Source of the DNA: Ignavibacteria bacterium
Lineage (GTDB): Bacteria; Bacteroidota; Ignavibacteria; Tepidaquicellales; Tepidaquicellaceae
Length of the DNA: 64,000 nucleotides
NCBI GenBank assembly: GCA_016719565.1
Contig: JADJYU010000001.1
Location: 124,001 to 188,000, forward strand
Direction: 5' to 3'
The translations under genes were made by a program, and so were the position numbers. The notes beneath the pieces were generated by a model. It was not told the origin of the DNA, searched no databases, and saw only the letters and a list, made by a program, of their open reading frames with translations. Positions 27,300 to 35,582 of this stretch are shown here, in pieces. How positions within the stretch are numbered: position 1 is the first letter of the stretch; the number at the start of each line of letters is the position of its first letter.

Positions 27300-30244
27300 T
27301 ATCCAAACACTTCTTCAAGCGTAAGAACTTTTACATCTCCGTATTTTTTCAGAGTATTCATATCAATTTTATTTATGTCAGCAAGTACAAGTATAGAATA
27401 TTTATTGTCCTTAATATTTTTTCTTTGAAATTCAATTATGTCATCGAGCTCCATTTTATAAACTGATTCATAAATTTTACTGTCGATATTTTCTTCAAGA
27501 CCGAGTTTCAATGAATTTTCATATTTATTCAGAAGACCGGCATTCATCACTCTGTCAGACTGTATCTGCTTAATGACAGAACTTTTAGCATTTCTGAAAG
27601 CTGATTCAGATACGGGAAAATTTTTGAGCAGATCCGTCATTCCTGACATAGCATCAGAAAGTTTATCTGCCTGCGTACCAATGTATGCTACATTATAAAA
27701 TGAGTTCGCTTGTTTTTTAGGTGATTGGAATATGGAAAATGTTGAATATGCAAGTGCTTTTGATTCTCTTAGTTCCTGAAAAACTACAGAGCCCATTCCT
27801 CCTCCGAAATATTCATTATACAAGGTCGAATAAGGCAGCAGTTCACGGTCGAATAAATTTCTTTTCGAAAGCATTACAATCTCCGCCTGCTGCATGTCGT
27901 AATTAACTACATAAACTTTATTTTCATCGGAGTCTTTTTCAATGAATTCATTTTCAACTTTCAATGATTTCAGCTCATCTGCAGATCTATGTTCCTCATT
28001 AAGCGCGATAGATATACCGTTATTATCAAGCGGACCGTAGTAGTAAATTCTTTGCTTGTATGAGAAAATATCTTTTATTAACTCAGCAATTTCATCAGGC
28101 GTAACACTATTAAGTTCTTCCTCTGATAATCTGTATGTGAATGGATTGTCTTTACCGTATTTCGCGTAATTCACCATCCCGCTCCAGAGAATAGTATTTT
28201 TGGATAGCTTTGCATCTTCTCTTTGTTTAAGAATATCAGCCTTTAAGTTTTCCAGCGCTTCTTTATTAACAACGGGATCCGAAATTATTTCCTCAAGAAG
28301 TTTAAATGATTTTTCAAAATTTTCATTCAGACCGGAAAGACTTACTGTAAGCTGATCATCTGTAACCGAAACGTTGTAAGAACAGGCAAGTTTATAAAAC
28401 TCTTCTTTTATCTGAAACGAAGTAAACTTTGAAGTGGATAAATAATCGAAGAATGCGGTTGCAAGAGATAACTTTTTATTCTGATTAGTTCCGATGTCAG
28501 ATATAATATTCAGATAGAATAGTTCATTATCAGTATTCTTTATATAATATAGCGGAATGTTCTCTTTGATTTTTAATTTAGTTATGTCTCTGTTAAAGTC
28601 GGCGAATTCAGGTCTGATCTCATCTACAGTAATGTTTTTTATTTCAGTCTGAAATTCGGAGTAGTCTTCCCTGTTTATCTTTACCGGATTGATTTCGGGC
28701 TTTTCAACTTTAACAATTGACTTATCCTCACCTGTTTTTTTATAAACCACTACATAATTATTATTCAGATTTTCATTTGCAAAATTAACTACGTCCTGTT
28801 TCGTGATCTTTGACAATCTGTCAACATTGAATATGTATTTATCCCAGGGTATATCATAAATAAAGGACTGTAAAAAGGAGTATGTCCTGCCGGAATTATT
28901 TTCAAATGACTCCAGCTGTGAAAGTTTGAAATTACTTATAGTAGCGGGAATGAGCCATTCAGGAAACTCACCTTTTTTAACAAGTTCGACCTGTTTTAAA
29001 AGAAGATCTTTTACCTGTTCAAGTGACTGACCTTCTCTGGATTTACCGCCGAAATACAAAGTCGAATAATCTTTATTTATATCAGTCGCGCAGTATGCGT
29101 CAATTACTTTCTGATCCTGATTCAGATTCAGGTCAATCAGTCCGGCTGTGCCGTTGCTGAGTATATATTCGAGTATGATAAGAATATCAGCATCTTTAGT
29201 TCCCGCTCCTCCGGACCGGTAACCGAAGATCACGGATTCCTGTGACGGACCAAAGACTTCCTTCACCAAAGGTCCGTTGACGGGAGCTTCAACCGGTACA
29301 GTAAACCCGGGAACAGGTTTACTTTCGAAATTTCCGAATTTCCTGTCTATCATTTCAATTGCAGCATCAGGATCTAGATCGCCCGAAAGACATATAGCCA
29401 TATTATTCGGCACATATCTTTCATTGTAATAATCAATAATTTTTTGAATGGATGGGTTTTTCAGCTGTTCAACGCTCCCAATGGTAGTCTGCGTTCCGTA
29501 TGTATGTTCCTGATAAAGACCAGACATTAACGCTTCCCAAACTTTACTGTTATCGTTATCAAGAGATGTATTTTTTTCTTCATACACTGCTTCCAGTTCA
29601 GTATGGAAAATTCTCATTACGGGATTTCTGAACCTTTCGGATTCTATCATCAGCCATCTTTCAAGCTGATTAGAAGGGATATTACAAGTATAGACAGTTT
29701 CCTCCACTGATGTCCAGGCATTACTTCCTTCTCCGCCCAGGTCAGAGATCATTTTGTCATACTCATTCGCAATTGCATACTCTGACGCAAGATAAGATAA
29801 ACTGTCAATTTTTTTGTAAATGGATTTTCGCAGTTCAGGATCTTCCGTCCTTCTTCTTTGCTCATACAGAGAAATTATTGTGTCAATCAGGGGTTTTTCA
29901 GCCGTGTAATTTTTTGTACCGAATTTGTCGGTACCTTTGAAGAGCATATGCTCAAGATAATGCGACAATCCCTGCGCATCACGGGGATCATTTTTGCTTC
30001 CGGAAGCGACGGCGATATATGTCTGTATCTTCGGCTCTTTTTTATTAACGGAGATATACACTTTTAGTCCGTTATCAAGCGTGTAGATCCTGGCTTTCAG
30101 CGGATCATTTTCTACTACTTCATATGTATATTTTCCGTCACTGACTTTTTTTAATTCCTGAGAATAAACTGAAGCTGATAAAGCAGTCAGTAATATTACT
30201 GATATGTAAATTTTAAGCGAAATTGATCTGATGATTTTATCCAT
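27296..30244 (-). CDS. M16 family zinc metallopeptidase, two-module form
   Basis: The 982-residue protein has a signal peptide (ISVILLTALSASVYSQ) and the inverted zinc motif HYLEH at residues 95-99 in GLSHYLEHMLFKGTDKFGT. A downstream EEKNTSLDN segment would supply the third ligand. A second M16-like half follows from about residue 540. The length matches insulinase/pitrilysin-type enzymes, which degrade peptides in a closed chamber; secretion suggests periplasmic or outer use. No lipobox is seen. The gene starts 196 bp from the divergent lipoprotein gene. Confidence 0.9.
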   Translation of the reverse strand: MDKIIRSISLKIYISVILLTALSASVYSQELKKVSDGKYTYEVVENDPLKARIYTLDNGLKVYISVNKKEPKIQTYIAVASGSKNDPRDAQGLSHYLEHMLFKGTDKFGTKNYTAEKPLIDTIISLYEQRRRTEDPELRKSIYKKIDSLSYLASEYAIANEYDKMISDLGGEGSNAWTSVEETVYTCNIPSNQLERWLMIESERFRNPVMRIFHTELEAVYEEKNTSLDNDNSKVWEALMSGLYQEHTYGTQTTIGSVEQLKNPSIQKIIDYYNERYVPNNMAICLSGDLDPDAAIEMIDRKFGNFESKPVPGFTVPVEAPVNGPLVKEVFGPSQESVIFGYRSGGAGTKDADILIILEYILSNGTAGLIDLNLNQDQKVIDAYCATDINKDYSTLYFGGKSREGQSLEQVKDLLLKQVELVKKGEFPEWLIPATISNFKLSQLESFENNSGRTYSFLQSFIYDIPWDKYIFNVDRLSKITKQDVVNFANENLNNNYVVVYKKTGEDKSIVKVEKPEINPVKINREDYSEFQTEIKNITVDEIRPEFADFNRDITKLKIKENIPLYYIKNTDNELFYLNIISDIGTNQNKKLSLATAFFDYLSTSKFTSFQIKEEFYKLACSYNVSVTDDQLTVSLSGLNENFEKSFKLLEEIISDPVVNKEALENLKADILKQREDAKLSKNTILWSGMVNYAKYGKDNPFTYRLSEEELNSVTPDEIAELIKDIFSYKQRIYYYGPLDNNGISIALNEEHRSADELKSLKVENEFIEKDSDENKVYVVNYDMQQAEIVMLSKRNLFDRELLPYSTLYNEYFGGGMGSVVFQELRESKALAYSTFSIFQSPKKQANSFYNVAYIGTQADKLSDAMSGMTDLLKNFPVSESAFRNAKSSVIKQIQSDRVMNAGLLNKYENSLKLGLEENIDSKIYESVYKMELDDIIEFQRKNIKDNKYSILVLADINKIDMNTLKKYGDVKVLTLEEVFGY

Positions 30245-30440
30245 TTTACTTTTGTTAAATCTTTTTAAATAATTGAATTCAAATTTACATCATTCAATGC
30301 AAATTAAATATATAAAGAATTATACATTTCCGAATAACAGATTACGGTGAAAGGGAGGTTTTAGTTAAACTATTTTCTTAACCGGTATGTCCAAGATGAG
30401 CAAAATCAAATTCATCAATTTAACAGAAAGGAAACTTAAA

Positions 30441-31430
30441 ATGAAAACTTTTGGCTTCAGGCATTTGATCTTATTCCTTCCCATAATTTTTGGGATTACA
30501 ATTTTTAATTCATCCTGTTCTGACAGTACAATAGATCCGGGAGTTCAGAGCGATGATGATTTTATCAGGAGTATTGCAGTAAGCAGTTCTTACAGCAGCA
30601 ACGCAGATGAGGATGATAATTTGTTTTACAATGAGGAAGCGGATTTTGAGTCATCCGGTGCAGTCTACAATAATGAAAATTTAGTGAATTCACCTTTGGA
30701 TTCAATTGTGAGATGGGGAAGAAGGATTACAGGTAAAAATGTAAATGTAAACATTACAAATTTCGGCGATACATTAAAGTCGGCAGATGTCACAAAGACT
30801 ATATCCGGAAATTTTATTATCATTGGATATCTCGGCGGAAATCTTGACTCTACTGTAAAACCTTTTACTCAGGAATCCAGAAGAACCATTTCATTTAAAA
30901 GAGTTAACAGACGGCCGAATCCCAGATTAAACTGGAGAGTGTATCAGTATTCTGCAATTGACGGAGAAACGAAAACTCCGCAGACCGGGAAAGACAATAT
31001 TGTAATGAACAGGGTTGAGTATTTCAGAAATAACGATCTTGTACTTACTTTAAACGGTCCGGACTTTACATCTAATATATTTACATCAAGATTTTTTAGT
31101 AATAATTCATTTATCGATCTTAGCAGAGGTGATCAGATAAGAATAAAAGCTTATCTGACAAGCAACCACAATGATTCTGACATTGTTGCTTACCACTGGG
31201 CAAGAAATTCATTCGGATTTCACAGGGAGCCGTTCGTAATGACATCGCAGATACAAAACGGAAATAATTTTGACAGGACTTACGAAAAAACATTTGAAGT
31301 ATATAATCAGCACAGGCACGGGATTCACAACGGCTATATAAGTTCTAACACAAGAAGTTCATTGTTTGATAATACAACTTCGCTCTTTTCTTCAACGTAT
31401 ATGGGTTTGCCTTACAGAGTAAGACAATAA
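30441..31430 (+). CDS. Lipoprotein of unknown function
   Basis: About 329 residues. The N-terminus MKTFGFRHLILFLPIIFGI is followed by a lipobox-like NSSC, so it is probably lipid-anchored. The rest is Asn/Ser/Arg-rich with no motif I recognise; blocks such as YHWARNSFG and YNQHRHGIHNGY stand out. ATG at 30441 is preferred because a purine-rich gaaagga lies about 9 bp upstream and the signal peptide begins there; an earlier in-frame ATG at 30387 would add 18 charged residues. It is followed by a hairpin. Confidence 0.65.
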   Translation: MKTFGFRHLILFLPIIFGITIFNSSCSDSTIDPGVQSDDDFIRSIAVSSSYSSNADEDDNLFYNEEADFESSGAVYNNENLVNSPLDSIVRWGRRITGKNVNVNITNFGDTLKSADVTKTISGNFIIIGYLGGNLDSTVKPFTQESRRTISFKRVNRRPNPRLNWRVYQYSAIDGETKTPQTGKDNIVMNRVEYFRNNDLVLTLNGPDFTSNIFTSRFFSNNSFIDLSRGDQIRIKAYLTSNHNDSDIVAYHWARNSFGFHREPFVMTSQIQNGNNFDRTYEKTFEVYNQHRHGIHNGYISSNTRSSLFDNTTSLFSSTYMGLPYRVRQ

Positions 31431-31454
31431 AACCTCCTGAATAATTTTGATGCC

Positions 31455-31495
31455 GGAGCAGTTTCTATAAACCAGTAGAAGCTGCTCCCTCTGTT
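31455..31495 (+). terminator. Probable terminator hairpin
   Basis: A 13-bp stem with one wobble (ggagcagtttcta / tagaagctgctcc) is followed by a weak T-rich tail. It lies just after the lipoprotein gene. Confidence 0.65.
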
Positions 31496-31585
31496 TTATG
31501 CAAAAACTTTAAAAAGATTTTTATCAGAAATGCCGTAAGACTTTTGCTTTAGCAGACTTATAATTTTTACATGGATTTAATTTAT

Positions 31586-31975
31586 TCATTTCTGAATCTC
31601 ACCAAAAGAAATATCATAACCGTCCGGATCAGAAACTCCGAATTCTTTTATATTATAATGTGTAACATGCAGCGTGTAATCAATCTCAACTCCCCTTTCT
31701 AAAAATTCATTGTACAGCTTCTCAGCGTCATTCACCCAAAAATATACATTGCTCGTTTTATCTTTGAGTTTCCAGTTGGGGGTAACTGAATCTTCCGCCG
31801 TTGCCTTAGATATCATCAGAAAATATCCGTCCCTTCCCAAAATGCAAAAGTCATGAGGGTCTCCGTATAATCTCACTGATTCAAAACCAAGTTTACTGCG
31901 GTAATAATCTGCGGAAATATCAACATCAGACACAAGTAAAATAGCAGCCGATCCAGTCAGTTTTGCTTTATCCAA
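31586..31975 (-). CDS. VOC-superfamily (glyoxalase/bleomycin-resistance fold) protein
   Basis: The 129-residue protein has the paired beta-alpha-beta-beta-beta pattern of VOC proteins. It starts AAILLVSDVDISADYYRSKLGFE and ends FGVSDPDGYDISFGEIQ, where the Asp-Pro-x-Gly and the final Glu are usual metal-ligand positions. The substrate is unknown. It overlaps the DUF4870 gene by 8 bp on the same strand, so the two are probably translated from one message. Confidence 0.82.
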   Translation of the reverse strand: MDKAKLTGSAAILLVSDVDISADYYRSKLGFESVRLYGDPHDFCILGRDGYFLMISKATAEDSVTPNWKLKDKTSNVYFWVNDAEKLYNEFLERGVEIDYTLHVTHYNIKEFGVSDPDGYDISFGEIQK

Positions 31976-32417
31976 ATACTTTTTTATAGATAATATTTCC
32001 GATGAGAATAACTCTTCTCAGCTCACCTTTATAAGCTTTTAACCCTATATAAATACTGTAACCAATTGCGGCGAAAGCAAATAAGAAAATGAATCCGTAA
32101 AATGAGAACATTAGGATCATAAAAAAAACAGGCGGATCTGAATTTCCCTGATTATTAAATTCACCCAGTCCGAATCCCGATACTAACATTAAAATTAAAA
32201 AAATCATTACGCCGAACATTATAATTACACCCAGCGTGATCTGAAAGAAGATTGCCTGCAGCGAATGGAATCTCACAAACTGTGATTTGCTTTTTTGTGT
32301 CGCCCAGATAATTATTGGTAATAAAATTCCTCCAAGAAGCATTGACAGATGACAAAGCAGTGAAAGAGTTCTCTCTTCGCTAGTCGCTGTTTCATTAACA
32401 GTATCCTGATTATTCAT
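31968..32417 (-). CDS. DUF4870 membrane protein
   Basis: The 149-residue protein has EERTLSLLCHLSMLLGG, then LPIIIWATQKSKSQFVRFHSLQAIFFQ, the DUF4870 signature, with about three transmembrane helices. The function is unknown; members are small inner-membrane proteins often found in Tic20-like groupings. It sits between the HIT gene (21 bp upstream) and the VOC gene (overlapping), giving a HIT-DUF4870-VOC minus-strand run. Confidence 0.85.
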   Translation of the reverse strand: MNNQDTVNETATSEERTLSLLCHLSMLLGGILLPIIIWATQKSKSQFVRFHSLQAIFFQITLGVIIMFGVMIFLILMLVSGFGLGEFNNQGNSDPPVFFMILMFSFYGFIFLFAFAAIGYSIYIGLKAYKGELRRVILIGNIIYKKVFG

Positions 32418-32438
32418 TTATTATATTATTAATTAAAA

Positions 32439-32759
32439 TTATTTACCATATCTCGGTATAAGATGAATGTGAGCATGCATAACGATCTGCCCTGCTGAAC
32501 TACCGTTGTTTACATTTATATTGTAACCATCAGGGGAATGCTCAGTGTCAGAAAATATTTTCGCTTTATCCGCAAGATCCCACAGAGAGTTACGGATATC
32601 TTCCGGCAGCTCAAAATAGTTTTCAAAATGCTCATATGGTATTATAAGCAAATGTCCTTTTGACTGCGGGTATTTGTCTCTTATTACAAATCCTTTTTCA
32701 TTTTTAAATAGGATCGATCCGCTGTCAATATTACAGAAGATACAGTCGTTTATTTTCAA
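32439..32759 (-). CDS. HIT family nucleotide hydrolase
   Basis: The 106-residue protein has CIFCNIDSGSILFKNEKGFVIRDKYPQSKGHLLIIPYEH and the histidine triad HAHIHLIPRY near the C-terminus. HIT enzymes hydrolyse dinucleoside polyphosphates or nucleoside phosphoramidates. The start is TTG at 32759; an in-frame stop lies just upstream and there is no early ATG. It is probably the first gene of the HIT-DUF4870-VOC run. Confidence 0.9.
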   Translation of the reverse strand: MKINDCIFCNIDSGSILFKNEKGFVIRDKYPQSKGHLLIIPYEHFENYFELPEDIRNSLWDLADKAKIFSDTEHSPDGYNINVNNGSSAGQIVMHAHIHLIPRYGK

Positions 32760-32876
32760 TTTTAAATTTTTTTATAAATATAATTATTTTATGAAATAAA
32801 TGCAGATGTAATTTAATAATAAACTTTTAATTATACCATCAAGTCCTTATATTGTTTGAAATTAATTCAGTAAACA

Positions 32877-34154
32877 ATGCTACCCAAAAAATTCTTATAC
32901 GGGATATGTATTCTCGTATTGATCTCTTCCGTAAATTTATCTTATTCACAGGATACATTAAAAATTGCCTCATACAACCTTTTAAATTACAGCGGTAATA
33001 ATGCGTCCAAAGATCCTTTATTCAGAAAAACAATTGACTATATGCAGCCGGATATATTAGCAGTTTGTGAAATACTTTCACAATCTGCTGTCACGAATTT
33101 TTTGAACAATGTTATGAACGTCACAACTCCTGATAAATACTCAGCAGGTATTTTTATTGACGGTCCTGATACCGATAATGCGATTTATTACGACAAATTA
33201 AAATTTAATTTCATAAGCAATACGGTTATCAGCACTACCCTGAGAAATATAAATCTTTTTACACTTGTACATATTTCAACAAGAGACACTGTAAAGATTT
33301 TTGACGTTCATCTTAAGGCAAGTAATACAACGGAAGATCAGCAAAGAAGACTACAGGAAGTGAACGCTCTCCGGAATGTAAGTAACTCATTCAGGACAGG
33401 AGAAGAGTTTATTGTAGTCGGTGACTTTAATATTTATTCTGCCAACGAACCTGCATATCAGAGACTCTTGCAGCCAGATGTCAATGCCGACGGACATTTT
33501 TTAGATATGTTTTTAATGCCAGGTAACTGGAATCAATCCACTTATTCAGAATATCATACTCAGTCTACACGGACAAGAGCGATCGGAGACGGCGGAGCAA
33601 CAGGAGGACTGGATGACAGATTCGATATGATTTTGAATTCCACGGGTATAACTCAGGAAGGAAAAATTAAATATATTCCGGGTTCATTTGTTGCAGTTGG
33701 TAATGACGGCAATCATTATAATGACAGCATAAATCAAAGACCAAATACTTCCGTACCTGACAGCATTGCTGATGCTTTATATTATACATCTGATCATCTT
33801 CCTGTCTATGCGAAATACAAGTTTGACCAAAACCCTATCTCAATAAGTTCCATAAGCAGTGAAATTCCTGAGGATTTTAAGTTAAGTCAAAATTATCCGA
33901 ATCCGTTTAATCCTGACACAAGAATAGATTTTGATATTCCGGATATGAGAAGTTTCGGCGAACAGAACGCCCGCGTGACTTTGAGAGTATTTGACATACT
34001 GGGAAATGAAGTTGAGACACTGGTTGATGAAAATTTATCCGAAGGTAAATACTCTGTTGATTTTAATGCATCAGGATTAACAAGCGGAACTTACTTCTAC
34101 AGACTCACAGCCGGTAAATTTTCATTTACGCGGAAACTGCCTTTAGTGAAATAA
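32877..34154 (+). CDS. T9SS cargo: endonuclease/exonuclease/phosphatase-family enzyme
   Basis: The 425-residue protein has a signal peptide, then the EEP fold. Motifs in order are LKIASYNLLNY, a DILAVCEIL acidic site, FDVHLKAS, VVGDFNIYS and the TSDHLPVYAKY end motif with its catalytic histidine. Members cleave phosphodiester bonds (DNases, phosphatases, sphingomyelinases). The C-terminal 90 residues are the sorting domain (SQNYPNPFNPDTRIDFDIPD ... FTRKLPLVK). It is therefore likely an extracellular nuclease or phosphatase; the substrate is not decided. Confidence 0.88.
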   Translation: MLPKKFLYGICILVLISSVNLSYSQDTLKIASYNLLNYSGNNASKDPLFRKTIDYMQPDILAVCEILSQSAVTNFLNNVMNVTTPDKYSAGIFIDGPDTDNAIYYDKLKFNFISNTVISTTLRNINLFTLVHISTRDTVKIFDVHLKASNTTEDQQRRLQEVNALRNVSNSFRTGEEFIVVGDFNIYSANEPAYQRLLQPDVNADGHFLDMFLMPGNWNQSTYSEYHTQSTRTRAIGDGGATGGLDDRFDMILNSTGITQEGKIKYIPGSFVAVGNDGNHYNDSINQRPNTSVPDSIADALYYTSDHLPVYAKYKFDQNPISISSISSEIPEDFKLSQNYPNPFNPDTRIDFDIPDMRSFGEQNARVTLRVFDILGNEVETLVDENLSEGKYSVDFNASGLTSGTYFYRLTAGKFSFTRKLPLVK

Positions 34155-34210
34155 ATTCGGAATCAAATATAATTGATCTTTTAAAGATATTATAATTATT
34201 ATTACAAACT

Positions 34211-34244
34211 AAAAATGCCCTGATAAGTCAGGGCATTTTTTTTA
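34211..34244. terminator. Bidirectional rho-independent terminator
   Basis: A 12-bp stem (aaaatgccctga / tcagggcatttt, loop taag) with T-rich DNA right and A-rich left, between two convergent genes. Confidence 0.9.
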
Positions 34245-34267
34245 ATGTAAGAATTTTCTTAAAAATA

Positions 34268-35497
34268 TTAAGGAGTCATTTTCGCTACAAAATTATTTGA
34301 GTTATTATCTACTATAGAAGCATCAGCCAGATCAGCAAGATTATCTCCGTTTACATCAGTCGGAATATAACCGCTGTTAAAATTTGATGCGTCATTATCC
34401 ACAAGCCCGGCATCAGTAATATCAACTAATCCGTCCTGATCTACATCTCCGCTGTAAATACAGTATAGTCCAAGTTTAAAAACCTGATTATCACCGTAAG
34501 CTTTATTTGCTGCGTCAGAGAATTCGTAAAAATCTCCGTAATTCTGAGTTAACAATACCGGAAATTTACTCCATGTCTCAATAGAATTTCTGTGATTAAC
34601 TGTAATATAATAATTGCCTGTTGGTGAACTGAAGCAATTATTTACACCGCCGAATATATCTGACAATCCTTGTTGTGTTTCTACCGGAGCGTATGGAGAT
34701 GTTGGATTTCTTAATGTTACTTTCAGGGTATCGGGTACCATCTGAACTCCGTCCCAAAATCCTTCAATCATCAGTGAAGTATAAAGTGAAATTTTATTTA
34801 CAGTATAAGTTACTGTCAGCACAGGTCTGAAATTTATCGAATCATTTTCTCTCGAATCAAATCTTTTTGCAGTTCCGGGTTCAGTTTCAGTACCATAAAC
34901 CATCCATCCGAAATTTGTCTGAGGATTGTTAACCCATCCCTGTACATCCTGAATCATAGCGGCAGAATTCCAGGTATAGAAGCCAATTCCCCCTACCGGC
35001 AATACTGCGCTTGGAGTAGCAGAAAAATCTCCGCCCGGATTTGTCCAGTTATCTGTATTATAAAATGTATGAAGCCATGTTGCATCTCCGTTCTCAGCCT
35101 GCGTACCGAAACCTTCTTCACCAGGTGCGTCAGAAAATGATGCTCCCCAGTCTTTTTCCAGTTTACGGAGTTCTACATCTTTGTCGGCTGAAATAGTTCT
35201 GGACATGTGAAGTTTCAGAGAAACATTTGTAATTGTTGCGCACTGCGGTATATCTTTAACAAGTAAAAACTTAATCAGCCCTCTGCGGATATCTTCAGGG
35301 ACTGTTGTTCCTGCAAAAAAATACTGACCTGAACCGTTGCTGGTCTCCCCGTTTGCATCTTCATACAATGTATTATCAGTTCCTAATGTAATGTTTACTG
35401 TTGTCTGAGATAATGCATTTGAACCCGAAAATAAAAACAAAGTCAGCACAAAAAATACAGCTGACAAATATTTAAATTGTACATTAATTTTAATCAT
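34268..35497 (-). CDS. Secreted DNRLRE-domain protein with dockerin-like C-terminus
   Basis: The 409-residue protein has a signal peptide (FFVLTLFLFSGSNALSQ). An N-terminal DNRLRE-type beta-sandwich (residues about 30-240) contains RRGLIKFLLVKDIP..ATITNVSLKLHM and MIQDVQGWVNNPQTNFGWMV. The C-terminus has two DxDxDGxxDxxDxxxVD units (GDVDQDGLVDITDAGLVD and DVNGDNLADLADASIVD), the calcium-binding type I dockerin pattern. No YPNPFNP sorting domain is present, unlike the neighbouring secreted proteins. It may bind another surface protein or use a different export signal. Confidence 0.75.
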   Translation of the reverse strand: MIKINVQFKYLSAVFFVLTLFLFSGSNALSQTTVNITLGTDNTLYEDANGETSNGSGQYFFAGTTVPEDIRRGLIKFLLVKDIPQCATITNVSLKLHMSRTISADKDVELRKLEKDWGASFSDAPGEEGFGTQAENGDATWLHTFYNTDNWTNPGGDFSATPSAVLPVGGIGFYTWNSAAMIQDVQGWVNNPQTNFGWMVYGTETEPGTAKRFDSRENDSINFRPVLTVTYTVNKISLYTSLMIEGFWDGVQMVPDTLKVTLRNPTSPYAPVETQQGLSDIFGGVNNCFSSPTGNYYITVNHRNSIETWSKFPVLLTQNYGDFYEFSDAANKAYGDNQVFKLGLYCIYSGDVDQDGLVDITDAGLVDNDASNFNSGYIPTDVNGDNLADLADASIVDNNSNNFVAKMTP

Positions 35498-35582
35498 TTT
35501 GAATAATAGTTTTATAGATTAATAAGAATTTAGATATTAAATATAACTTCATTAATTTTTTAATAAAATCTAAAATTTATTT

